Origin: Methylophaga sp048259785
GTDB taxonomy: Bacteria > Pseudomonadota > Gammaproteobacteria > Nitrosococcales > Methylophagaceae
Direction: 5' to 3'
Assembly: GCA_048259785.1 (NCBI GenBank)
Contig: JBLXHJ010000001.1
Coordinates: 558,001 to 622,000 of the forward strand
Length of the DNA stretch: 64,000 bases
The notes under the pieces are model-generated. The model saw only the letters and a list, made by a program, of their open reading frames with translations, was not told the DNA's origin and did no database searches. Both the position numbers and the translations under genes were made by a program. Shown one piece after another: positions 33,520 through 40,794 of this stretch (within the stretch, counting starts at the first letter, position 1; every line of letters begins with the position of its first letter).

Positions 33520-34500
33520 ATGTTTGCTTACATTGTCAGAAGGATTCTTTATGCATTCCCCATCTTGATTGGGGTTAATGCGCTGACCTTTGCTTTATTT
33601 TTTATGGTTAATACGCCTGATGATATGGCGCGTATGCACTTAGGGAATAAACATGTCACACAAGAAGCCGTCGACGTCTGGAAAGAAGAAAGAGGTTATG
33701 ACAAAGCCTTACTCTGGAATAGTGAAGAGTCGGGCTTAAACAAGCTCACACACACTATTTTCTTTGATAAATCCTTAACTTTGTTTGCCTTTGAATTTGG
33801 TCAGGCAGACGATGGTCGCGATATTGGTGAAGATATACAAACACGCATGTGGCCGAGCCTAGCGATAGCGGTTCCGATTTTTATTATTGGCATACTAGCC
33901 AATATTACCTTTGCCATGTTGATGGTATTTTTTAGAGCGAGTTATCTCGATCTTAGTGGCGTTATTCTGTGCGTTATCCTGATGTCTATTTCGGGTCTGT
34001 TTTATATTATCGGCGGTCAGTTTCTGGTGGGAAAAATCATGCAACTTGTTCCACTGTCCGGCTACGCACAAGGACTGGATGCCTTTAAGTTTATTATTCT
34101 GCCTGTTTTTATCGGCATCGTTTCCGGTATCGGTTCCGGCTCACGTTGGTATCGCACCTTATTTTTAGAAGAAGTTTCAAAAGACTATGTACGCACAGCC
34201 CGGGCGAAAGGTTTATCAGAAGTCAGAGTGTTGTTTAAGCATGTATTGAAGAATGCGATGATTCCTATACTGACCGGGGCAGTGGTTGTCTTACCTACCT
34301 TATTTATGGGCAGCCTGATCCTTGAATCCTTTTTTGGTATTCCCGGCTTAGGTAGCTACACTATTGATGCTATTCAAGCTCAAGACTTTGCGATTGTCCG
34401 GGCTATGGTATTTCTGGGCTCAGTTTTATACATTGTTGGTCTTGTCATGACTGATATTTCATACACCTTAGTCGATCCACGAGTCAGATTAGATGGTTGA
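33520..34500 (+). CDS. ABC transporter permease, DppB/OppB family
   Basis: 326-residue inner-membrane permease of peptide-type importers. It starts FAYIVRRILYAFPILIGVNALTFALFF, a typical DppB N-terminus, followed by a large periplasmic loop and five further membrane helices. The cytoplasmic EAA-like coupling motif is RTARAKGLSEVRVLFKHVLKNAMIPI, and the DppB end is FFGIPGLGSYTIDAIQAQDF ... SYTLVDPRVRL. No second permease, ATPase or binding protein adjoins; the likely binding protein is at 8148. It overlaps the DUF455 gene by 8 bases. Confidence 0.88.
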   Translation: MFAYIVRRILYAFPILIGVNALTFALFFMVNTPDDMARMHLGNKHVTQEAVDVWKEERGYDKALLWNSEESGLNKLTHTIFFDKSLTLFAFEFGQADDGRDIGEDIQTRMWPSLAIAVPIFIIGILANITFAMLMVFFRASYLDLSGVILCVILMSISGLFYIIGGQFLVGKIMQLVPLSGYAQGLDAFKFIILPVFIGIVSGIGSGSRWYRTLFLEEVSKDYVRTARAKGLSEVRVLFKHVLKNAMIPILTGAVVVLPTLFMGSLILESFFGIPGLGSYTIDAIQAQDFAIVRAMVFLGSVLYIVGLVMTDISYTLVDPRVRLDG

Positions 34501-35314
34501 TAAAATTGATGTCCGTCAACAGGCTTTAAGCTGCTTGTTGATGAATGACCCCTGGCAAAAAGCACACGAAACCCGAGCACTCTACGAGCAGATCGTGAAA
34601 GAAGGATTTCATCTCAATCGTGAGCAGCTAGATGTACCCACTGTGCCAGGCAGACCAGACAAGCCAGACTTAGTGCCACCAAAAGCCTTACCCAGACGAC
34701 GTAATAATCAGCAAACTGGTCATGCCACACTGATTCACGCTATCTGCCATATTGAGTTTAATGCGATTAATCTGGCACTCGATGCGACAGCCCGGTTTGC
34801 TGATATGCCTGAGGCTTTTTATCTGGACTGGATGCAAGTCGCCTATGAAGAAGCACATCATTTCCTGTTATTAGATGAGCATTTACAAACCATGGGGTTT
34901 CACTACGGTGACTTTCCTGCTCATGATGGTATGTGGGAAATGGCGCAAAAGACACATCATGATCCCTTAACAAGAATGGCGTTGGTGCCCAGAGTATTAG
35001 AGGCGAGGGGGCTGGATGTCACACCGTCGATGATGAATAAGTTGAAAAACTCAGGTGATATCAAAGCCTTTGATATTCTGACGCTGATTCTACAAGAAGA
35101 AATAGGCCATGTGACGATTGGCACCCGCTGGTTTAACTATCTTTGTGAACAACGCGGCGTTGATCCTTTTGAGACATTTAAAACCTTACTCAATACCTAT
35201 TTTAACGGGGAGATTCGCGGGCCATTCCATACTGAAGCTAGGTTAGATGCGGGGTTTACAGAGCAGGAAATGGATTTACTGGAATCGCAGGCAGTGTATA
35301 AAAAAAGAGGCTGA
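34493..35314 (+). CDS. DUF455 family ferritin-like protein
   Basis: 273-residue protein of the ferritin-like DUF455 (COG2833) family. Candidate diiron residues occur in ICHIEFNAINLALD, QVAYEEAHHFLLLDEHL and LQEEIGHVTIGTRWF, the paired E..H pattern of four-helix ferritin-like proteins. Function in the family is poorly known. The ATG overlaps the permease stop by 8 bases, so translation is coupled, though a functional link is not obvious. The stop codon lies within a terminator hairpin shared with rnfH. Confidence 0.82.
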   Translation: MVDKIDVRQQALSCLLMNDPWQKAHETRALYEQIVKEGFHLNREQLDVPTVPGRPDKPDLVPPKALPRRRNNQQTGHATLIHAICHIEFNAINLALDATARFADMPEAFYLDWMQVAYEEAHHFLLLDEHLQTMGFHYGDFPAHDGMWEMAQKTHHDPLTRMALVPRVLEARGLDVTPSMMNKLKNSGDIKAFDILTLILQEEIGHVTIGTRWFNYLCEQRGVDPFETFKTLLNTYFNGEIRGPFHTEARLDAGFTEQEMDLLESQAVYKKRG

Positions 35315-35336
35315 TTAATCAGCCTCTGCTTTTTTC
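35300..35336. terminator. Bidirectional terminator containing both convergent stop codons
   Basis: Perfect 22-base palindrome (35306-35327; arm AGAGGCTGATT) flanked by seven As on the left and a T-rich tract on the right. The TGA of the DUF455 gene (35312-35314) and the TAA of rnfH (35315-35317 on the minus strand) both fall inside it. Confidence 0.9.
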
Positions 35337-35626
35337 TTTTTCTCCATCTCAGCTTTTTGGCGACGTGATTCTTTAGGATCAGCAATCAGCGGGCGGTAGA
35401 TTTCAATACGGTCTTTATTATTCAGTTCAGCGTTGAGTTTGCACATTTTGCCAAAAATACCGACCTTATCGGTTTTTAAGTCAATCTGAGGAAAACGTTC
35501 CAAAATACCAGACCGTTTAATTGCATCTTCAACCAGACAATCTTTGGGTACTTCAATCGGAATAATAACTTGTTCATTAGGTAGGGCATAAGCTACCTCA
35601 ATATGGATTAAATCAGCGTTTTCCAT
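35315..35626 (-). CDS. rnfH: RnfH family protein
   Basis: 103-residue ubiquitin-like-fold protein of the RnfH (UPF0125) family: IHIEVAYALPNEQVIIPIEVPKDCLVEDAIKRSGIL ... VGIFGKMCKLNAELNNKDRIEIYRPLIADPKESRRQKA. The lysine-rich tail is usual. The gene is typically paired with ratA, as here, where the two overlap by 14 bases. Biochemical role is unknown despite the name. Confidence 0.92.
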   Translation of the reverse strand: MENADLIHIEVAYALPNEQVIIPIEVPKDCLVEDAIKRSGILERFPQIDLKTDKVGIFGKMCKLNAELNNKDRIEIYRPLIADPKESRRQKAEMEKKKKAEAD

Positions 35627-36053
35627 AGATTTCCTGTGCGCGTTTACAAAATGCTTCCACTAATGAACCTGATATTTGAGTAAAGACAGGGCCCAGTGCC
35701 AAGTCTAATAAGCGGGTTGAAAACTCGAAGTCCATATCTAACTGGACTCGGCAGCCCTGATTGTCACCAATCGGTTTAAACTGCCAGTGGCCCTCAAGAT
35801 GGCGAAAGGGGCCATCAATTAATTCGATGCGTATGGCATTGCCATGATCGAGGACATTTCGAGTAGAAAATTCATGATGAATACCGCCTTTGGCTATATC
35901 CAAGGAGGCGCAGATAACATCTTCATTTTTACTGATAATTCTGCTGTCGCGACACCAAGGCAAAAACCGTGGGTAGGCTTCAACATCATTAACCAAATCA
36001 AACATTTGATCAGGTGTGTACATGACCAGAGAGCTTCGTGTGATGGTAGTCAT
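35613..36053 (-). CDS. ratA: RatA family protein (START/COQ10-like)
   Basis: 146-residue START-fold protein related to Coq10 and E. coli RatA: SSLVMYTPDQMFDLVNDVEAYPRFLPWC ... LDMDFEFSTRLLDLALGPVFTQISGSLVEAFCKRAQEIYG. In E. coli RatA has been described as interfering with 70S assembly, while the mitochondrial relative binds ubiquinone; which applies here is open. The ratA-rnfH pair lies next to smpB-ssrA, a conserved gammaproteobacterial neighbourhood, although an NSS transporter gene now separates them. Confidence 0.9.
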   Translation of the reverse strand: MTTITRSSLVMYTPDQMFDLVNDVEAYPRFLPWCRDSRIISKNEDVICASLDIAKGGIHHEFSTRNVLDHGNAIRIELIDGPFRHLEGHWQFKPIGDNQGCRVQLDMDFEFSTRLLDLALGPVFTQISGSLVEAFCKRAQEIYGKR

Positions 36054-36075
36054 TGAAATCCGGTTACGTCATTAA

Positions 36076-37443
36076 TTAATTCAGAAGACCGATAAGATTG
36101 GCAAAAACAATCAAAATTGCAATCGGTGTAATAAAACGTACAAGTACTCGCCAAGTCGAATACAACAATCCATTGCCTAATCCCAGCTCATCCATAGAGC
36201 TATTTCGCTTCATTACCCAGCCTGCAAACAAGGCTATCAGTAATCCGCCCAAAGGCAACATAATATTCGCTGTGAGGTAGTCAAGCAACTCAAACATCGT
36301 TAATCCGAATAATCGCCATTCCCGACCAACGTTAAATGAGAAAATCGTCAACAAGCCTAGCAACCAGATGATGACACCTGAATACACACTTGCTCTTAGT
36401 CGAGTCATGTTTTTATTCTCAACCAGCCAGACCACAATGGGCTCTACCAGAGAAATCCCCGAACTCCAGGCAGCAAATAATAATAAGATAAAAAAGATAC
36501 CGCCAAAGAACTGTCCCCAAGGCATATGACCAAAGGCAATCGGCAGTGTGTCGAAAATCAAACCTGGCCCCGCCGTCGGCTCAAGCCCATTAGCAAATAC
36601 CAGAGGGAAAATTGCCAAGCCAGCCAGCAAGGCAACCGTAGTGTCCATAATGGAAATGGTCAGCGATACTTTGAAGATGGACGCTTTTTTAGGTAAGTAA
36701 GAGCCATACACCATAATCGCGCCCATACCTAAACTTAAGGTGAAAAAGGCATGGCCCATCGCAGTCAACACGCCAGTATGCGTTAATTTAGAAAAATCGA
36801 TGGCAAATAAAAACTGCACACTCTGATCAAAATATTGCCCAGTATTGTAACCATAGCCAACCAACATCAATATGATGATAAACAGGGCGGGCATAATAAT
36901 TCGCACAGACTTTTCTAAACCATGCTGCACACCGCGTACCACAATGCCAACGGTCATCAGCATAAATATCGTATGCCAGGCCAATAAACGTTCCGGATCA
37001 TTCACTAAGGCTTTATGGATACTAATGGCACCATCGGCCGTGACTCCTTCAAACACACCAGCAAAGGCGCGAGGGATATACGCCATAGCCTGACCCGCAA
37101 TCACACTATAATAAGAAAGAATCAGAAACCCGGTGAGTACACCCATGCCACCAAGCCATTGCCAATTTGTACTTCGGCCTTCTTCTTCGGCAATCGACTT
37201 CAAACTATTGATGGGATTTTGTCGGCCTCGACGACCGATGAGAATTTCAGCCATCATCAGCGGAACCCCGATAATGGCAATACACAGCAGATACACTAGA
37301 ACAAAGGCACCACCACCATTTTCACCCGTGATGTAGGGGAATTTCCAGATATTTCCCAGACCAACAGCCGATCCTGTTGCTGCAAGAATAAATGCCCAGC
37401 GAGATGTCCACTCGCCGTGAATCGACTTTGTAGGTCTAGCCAT
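36076..37443 (-). CDS. Sodium-dependent transporter, NSS (SNF) family
   Basis: 455-residue LeuT-fold transporter with about 12 membrane segments. The family signature at TM1 is RWAFILAATGSAVGLGNIWKFPYITGENGGGAF, where the unwound GSAVGLGN segment forms the Na+ and substrate site; LGMGAIMVYGSYL forms part of TM6. Substrate is probably an amino acid or related solute and cannot be assigned. It lies 22 bases upstream of ratA on the same strand; no hairpin is seen between them, so ratA-rnfH may be read through from here. Confidence 0.9.
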   Translation of the reverse strand: MARPTKSIHGEWTSRWAFILAATGSAVGLGNIWKFPYITGENGGGAFVLVYLLCIAIIGVPLMMAEILIGRRGRQNPINSLKSIAEEEGRSTNWQWLGGMGVLTGFLILSYYSVIAGQAMAYIPRAFAGVFEGVTADGAISIHKALVNDPERLLAWHTIFMLMTVGIVVRGVQHGLEKSVRIIMPALFIIILMLVGYGYNTGQYFDQSVQFLFAIDFSKLTHTGVLTAMGHAFFTLSLGMGAIMVYGSYLPKKASIFKVSLTISIMDTTVALLAGLAIFPLVFANGLEPTAGPGLIFDTLPIAFGHMPWGQFFGGIFFILLLFAAWSSGISLVEPIVVWLVENKNMTRLRASVYSGVIIWLLGLLTIFSFNVGREWRLFGLTMFELLDYLTANIMLPLGGLLIALFAGWVMKRNSSMDELGLGNGLLYSTWRVLVRFITPIAILIVFANLIGLLN

Positions 37444-37572
37444 TCGGTCGCCTCAAAAAAGTAAATTCACTCGATTGTACCCAAAACTTTTATCTTTCAA
37501 CAAACCGCACTCATTTTAGTTTCGTGAATGATAAATAATGAAGCCGCTGTTTAAACACTCTATAATATGCAC

Positions 37573-38052
37573 ATGGCAGCGAAAAAGAATAAAAAGAAAG
37601 TAGGCGAAAACACCATCGCAGTGAACCGTAAGGCACGGCATGAATTTTTCATCGAAGATAAATTTGAAGCAGGACTGGTTCTCGAAGGGTGGGAAGTGAA
37701 AAGCCTGCGTGATGGAAAAGTGCAGCTCAACGAAAGCTATGTCCACGTTCGCAATGGTGAAGCCTGGTTAGCCAATGCGCTAATCACTGCATTAAAAACC
37801 GCATCAACCCATATTAAACCAGAGCCACAACGTGACCGTAAGTTACTGCTGCATAGAGCAGAATTACACAAACTGATTGGTGCGGTTGAGCGTAAAGGTT
37901 ACACGCTGATTCCATTAAATATGTACTGGAAAAAAGGCATGGCCAAGATTGAAATTGCGCTGGCCAAAGGTAAACAGCTTCACGATAAACGCGCAACTGA
38001 AAAAGATCGCGACTGGAATCGTGACAAAGCCAGAATTCTGAAAGCAAGATAA
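37573..38052 (+). CDS. smpB: tmRNA-binding protein SmpB
   Basis: Binds the tRNA-like domain of tmRNA and brings it to stalled ribosomes for trans-translation. The product has the OB-fold core (ARHEFFIEDKFEAGLVLEGWEVKSLRDGKVQLNESYVHV), GYTLIPLNMYWKKGMAKIEIALAKGKQLHDKRAT, and a basic C-terminal tail. Two in-frame ATGs exist (37567 and 37573); the second gives the usual MA-K-rich start. A TATAAT at 37561-37566 would place a transcript start at or next to ATG 37573. Its RNA partner ssrA follows 55 bases downstream. Confidence 0.96.
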   Translation: MAAKKNKKKVGENTIAVNRKARHEFFIEDKFEAGLVLEGWEVKSLRDGKVQLNESYVHVRNGEAWLANALITALKTASTHIKPEPQRDRKLLLHRAELHKLIGAVERKGYTLIPLNMYWKKGMAKIEIALAKGKQLHDKRATEKDRDWNRDKARILKAR

Positions 38053-38063
38053 GTTTTCACTGG

Positions 38064-38094
38064 TTGAAAAACGCCTAATCCGATACAATATAAG
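38064..38094 (+). promoter_or_regulatory. Probable ssrA promoter
   Basis: TTGAAA (38064-38069) and overlapping -10-like boxes TACAAT (38084-38089) and TATAAG (38089-38094) lie just before the tmRNA 5' end at 38108. Spacings of 14 or 19 bases are not ideal, so the exact -10 is uncertain. Confidence 0.4.
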
Positions 38095-38107
38095 AGTTCA
38101 ACACTTT

Positions 38108-38734
38108 GGGGGCGACCTGGCTTCGACGGGGATTACAAAACCTAAGGTGCATGCCGAGTACTTCAGTTCTCTCGTAAAAAAGACTGGAAATAAATTAGTT
38201 GCTAACGATAACAACTACGCACTAGCTGCTTAATAACCAGTGAATGCCGTCCGACCAGATCCGTGCTTGTGCGTCTGGTATCGGGCGTCGACTCTCACAA
38301 GATCGTCTCAAGGTATGCTTGGTACTAAGAGATTAAAACTTTACAAGATCGCTACTTGTTTTCCCTGTTCATCGGGTAGCAGGTAGTTAAATTAATAGAT
38401 GAAATAAGCATGTAGATCCGAAGGCGGAGGATCTGCGGACGCGGGTTCGATTAGTAAAATGGTCGCCATAGGGAGTGATCCCTATTGGAAAAAGAGAGCT
38501 CATACGGTGAACGCTACGGGACAAGGGTCCTATGCCAACGCCGTCCGGTGAATGGGAAACCAGTAAGCCGGCTAGAGACTCATAGGTTCCTAACGAGACT
38601 TGTCTTCATGGAATACTAGGGTGGGTTGAAGGTAAAACAGATACTCACAAACGCTCTCCATCTGATTTATCAGATGAAGGAATAGTCCAGGCCTGAATGA
38701 AAATTCAGGAATCACTGTCCCGCCGCCTCCACCA
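38108..38734 (+). ncRNA. ssrA: tmRNA (ssrA), interrupted by a group I intron
   Basis: Trans-translation RNA that rescues stalled ribosomes with SmpB. The 5' end (GGGGGCGACC, then TTCGACGGGG and AAGGTGCATGCCGAG) is canonical. The tag frame is 38201-38230, encoding ANDNNYALAA followed by two TAA stops. The acceptor GGGGGCG (38108-38114) pairs with CGCCTCC (38724-38730) and ACCA is encoded (38731-38734). The 627-base span is far longer than the usual 350-400. Removing 38452-38717 leaves exons of 344 and 17 nt, a 361-nt RNA whose T-stem GCGGG (38441-38445)/CCCGC (38719-38723) and 7-base loop TTCGATT are restored exactly. Confidence 0.96.
38452..38717 (+). other. Group I self-splicing intron in the T-loop of ssrA
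   Basis: A 266-nt insertion. The upstream exon ends in T38451 and the intron ends in G38717, the two invariant group I splice-site bases. P1 can form between exon CGAT (38448-38451) and internal guide GTCG (38462-38465), with the U-G wobble at the splice site. A P2-like hairpin lies at 38468-38485 and the core has TGGGAAACC (P-element-like). AGAGACT and AATAGTCC provide R/S, P7-like strands. A P8-like hairpin lies at 38659-38676, and a GAAA-tetraloop stem (CCTGAAT/ATTCAGG, 38692-38709) precedes the 3' site. There is no room for a homing endonuclease. Confidence 0.88.
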
Positions 38735-38744
38735 AATACAAAAC

Positions 38745-38767
38745 AACCACCTTCGGGTGGTTTTTTT
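38745..38767 (+). terminator. ssrA terminator
   Basis: Stem AACCACC (38745-38751), stable TTCG tetraloop, GGTGGTT (38756-38762), followed by a T-run to 38767. Confidence 0.93.
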
Positions 38768-38788
38768 GTGCCTGACGATCTGTGACGT

Positions 38789-38870
38789 GGGGTGGATTGA
38801 GCCAAAGCGAAATCCAACATTCAAGATTTCGAGAGATGTTTTTGTTGGATTTCATTTTTCAATCCAACCC
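38789..38870. repeat. REP-like intergenic inverted repeat
   Basis: An 82-base palindromic element. The left half reads GGGGTGGATTGAGC followed by GAAATCCAACA (to 38819), and the right half is its inverted relative TGTTGGATTTC (38843-38853) then CAATCCAACCC (38860-38870). The innermost 11-base arms match perfectly. The half-unit resembles the widespread TGGATTGAGC...GAAATCCAAC intergenic palindromes of proteobacteria. The 244-base ssrA to 38979 gap holds this and the ssrA terminator only. Confidence 0.6.
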
Positions 38871-38978
38871 AAGTGAGTTTGAAAATATCAAGTTTGCTGA
38901 TCCCTTGATTCTTCTTTAATTGAAGAAGCTGTGATTAAAAATAATCACAGCTTTTATATGATAATCGTAAATTACTTT

Positions 38979-39743
38979 TTACAGCTTTACTTGTCGTCTC
39001 CGATAAAGACCTAAGAAACCTAAAAGAGCAGGAGTAAACAATAAAGCGGAGGTAGGAATAGGTACTGATGAGGGTGGGGTTAGGGAGCTAAACTTAGCTA
39101 AACTTGTGGATATAATCTCGGTCTTAGATTCATTATATGTAAGTAATTCAAGGGCTGTGTATGTGAAAAGTACTTTATCTTGTAAGATAAACCCTGCTTC
39201 TATGGATGTTAGTGGGGTCTGAAATAAATTTGTATCAAAAAATGCGAATGTTGATAGCACGTATCGGTCATTACCTATTGTTTTTTCACTATAGAACTCG
39301 AGTAAATCTGTTTTTTTAGTTGTATCAATGCCACTAGAATTTAATGTAGATAAGACATCATCCTTTAAACGTCTAGTCATTGTTCCTATATCCATTTCTG
39401 GAACTGTATTATCAAAGGCGACAACTCCCATATATGATAGTTCGCCTAATACTCCTGTTGTGGATAATCCATAATTACTGCCTGAGTTATTAAATGCTAT
39501 ATTCGCGCTAACAGTTCCACCGCTGTCTAACTTACGTCCAACTGCAGCGGTGTCTTGGAAAGCCGCTGCCGATACTTCAGAGTCATATTTCCAATTAATA
39601 GGTACATATTTACCTAGTAAATATGAGATATTTCCATCGGCATATGTCCATATTCCGTTGTTAGAAAATGAAAGTGGCGAAGCACAGACTATATTACTAA
39701 ATCCCGCTAGAAGTATTAATGCAAGATTGATGCTTGTTTTCAC
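38979..39743 (-). CDS. Secreted protein with VPxP-type C-terminal sorting signal (PEP-CTERM-like), A
   Basis: The 254-residue product starts at GTG with an AAGGGAAT ribosome-binding site. It has a signal peptide ending about residue 21 (FSNIVCA), a central region with no domain I recognise, and a C-terminal tripartite tail. The tail is VPIP, a hydrophobic stretch TSALLFTPALLGFLGLY, then RRRQVKL. This layout matches PEP-CTERM-type exosortase sorting signals in the VPxP variant. The same tail occurs in the gene at 58643, and both are preceded by the same type of riboswitch-like leader. Function unknown; probably surface-associated. Confidence 0.78.
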   Translation of the reverse strand: MKTSINLALILLAGFSNIVCASPLSFSNNGIWTYADGNISYLLGKYVPINWKYDSEVSAAAFQDTAAVGRKLDSGGTVSANIAFNNSGSNYGLSTTGVLGELSYMGVVAFDNTVPEMDIGTMTRRLKDDVLSTLNSSGIDTTKKTDLLEFYSEKTIGNDRYVLSTFAFFDTNLFQTPLTSIEAGFILQDKVLFTYTALELLTYNESKTEIISTSLAKFSSLTPPSSVPIPTSALLFTPALLGFLGLYRRRQVKL

Positions 39744-39765
39744 AATATTCCCTTATTAATTTTAA

Positions 39766-39836
39766 TGCAGTCCAGCCATCTCTGTAATCAAAGATCTGTG
39801 ATTTTCCGTCCTTAGTTCACACTTAAGTTTGGCGTA
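39766..39836 (-). promoter_or_regulatory. c-di-GMP-I (GEMM) riboswitch-like leader A
   Basis: On the minus strand, upstream of the VPxP gene at 38979, the leader reads GCCAAAC ... GGACGGAAAATCACAGATC ... GAGATGGCTGGACTGCA. This follows the GEMM layout (GCAAAC..., GACGCAAAGC core, then a P2 stem and a GGC-GGGTTGC closing strand) and aligns step by step with leader B at 59181. It is less conserved than B in the AAAGC core. The rest of the 39837-40107 gap shows an imperfect palindrome (39893-39914) and no gene. Confidence 0.6.
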
Positions 39837-39892
39837 GTTAAAGTAATCAAGATACAAAATGTATCACCTCAACTCTGATGATAGAGTAACTT

Positions 39893-39914
39893 TTGAGCAA
39901 TGTAAATTACTCAA
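39893..39914. repeat. Imperfect palindrome upstream of riboswitch A
   Basis: TTGAGCAAT (39893-39901) and ATTACTCAA (39906-39914) form an inverted repeat with one mismatch. The same TTGAGCAAT motif occurs upstream of riboswitch B (59281-59289, opposite strand), so it may be a shared operator. Confidence 0.35.
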
Positions 39915-40107
39915 GACGTTACCAAGTCCCGTATTGAAAGGGCTTTGTCCTTACTTCGAAGTTACAAACAAAACACCACCACTCAAAGTATCAAATGTTT
40001 AGTTTCGTTTCGGCTCTACCCAAACCAACTAAGTTTCATTTTTTACTGAGGGATTTACTTGAAGTATTTATAGTCTATTCATCTCAATCGCGTTCGAGGT
40101 GATAACG

Positions 40108-40404
40108 ATGAAAAAAGTATCGATAGTGTGTTTTATGCTATTTAGCGCAGTGGCTCATGCTGATGAACTGACGATGGAACAAAACTGTGAGGGGTGGACG
40201 AATAAAGCCGCGAAGTTTATGGAGGTTCGGCAGAACAACACGTCTATTCATGAGGCGATGAAGATGACGGTGGGTAATTTTTCACGGGGTTTGATGTTGC
40301 GAGCCTATAACGAACCGGTTGCTGAAAATGAGGGTGAAAAGCAGATTGTTATCGATCATTTTGCTGAACTAATTGAAGATGAATGTTTGAAAAACGCTCA
40401 GTAA
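40108..40404 (+). CDS. Small secreted protein of unknown function
   Basis: 98-residue product with a signal peptide (MKKVSIVCFMLFSAVAHA) and a mature domain of about 80 residues containing two cysteines (QNCEGW and DECLKNAQ at the two ends), which could pair. ATG 40108 is preceded by GAGGTGAT; an in-frame GTG at 40099 overlaps that ribosome-binding site and is less likely. It is predicted helical. No family is recognised. The gene lies between the riboswitch-controlled VPxP gene (opposite strand) and the GGDEF-EAL gene. Confidence 0.7.
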   Translation: MKKVSIVCFMLFSAVAHADELTMEQNCEGWTNKAAKFMEVRQNNTSIHEAMKMTVGNFSRGLMLRAYNEPVAENEGEKQIVIDHFAELIEDECLKNAQ

Positions 40405-40794
40405 AAAGGTCACATCAGACTGGATTTACCGCGCAGCTAATCGTTTTAAGTTCTTACTATTGAGTTACATAGGTTAATGTTTATCGATCTTAATGTTCAA
40501 TTTTGCTTGCTGAGATTTGTTTTCAGCGATGCAGGCAGGCGAGAAATAGGCAAATAAATACTTTTTTATTTTCATTTGCTTATGAATAGTTTTTACTAGA
40601 GAAGACGTATTATTTGTAAGTCTAAAAAGTCGTGCAGAAGTTATGGTCTTTGTTCTGTACTTTTTTATTTGATTATCAATGTCATCTTTTACCCGGCAAA
40701 ACTAAACATCTTTAATAAGGTTGTGTAGACTGGTTTTACAAAAGATTCACACCCCACCGCGTGCAGACAAGGGGACTCAAAAAGACAATGCTAA
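40405..40794. other. 390-base intergenic region without a recognised gene
   Basis: AT-rich spacer between the small secreted protein and the GGDEF-EAL gene. I see no hairpin terminator, no convincing sigma-70 promoter and no credible small ORF. The GGDEF-EAL start at 40795 has only a weak purine-rich stretch (AAAAAGA) upstream. Confidence 0.5.

Noticed and set aside
38590..38820. 76-codon minus-strand ORF across the ssrA 3' region
   Set aside because: It runs antisense to the group I intron, the tmRNA exon and the terminator, and the translation is low-complexity with no ribosome-binding site.
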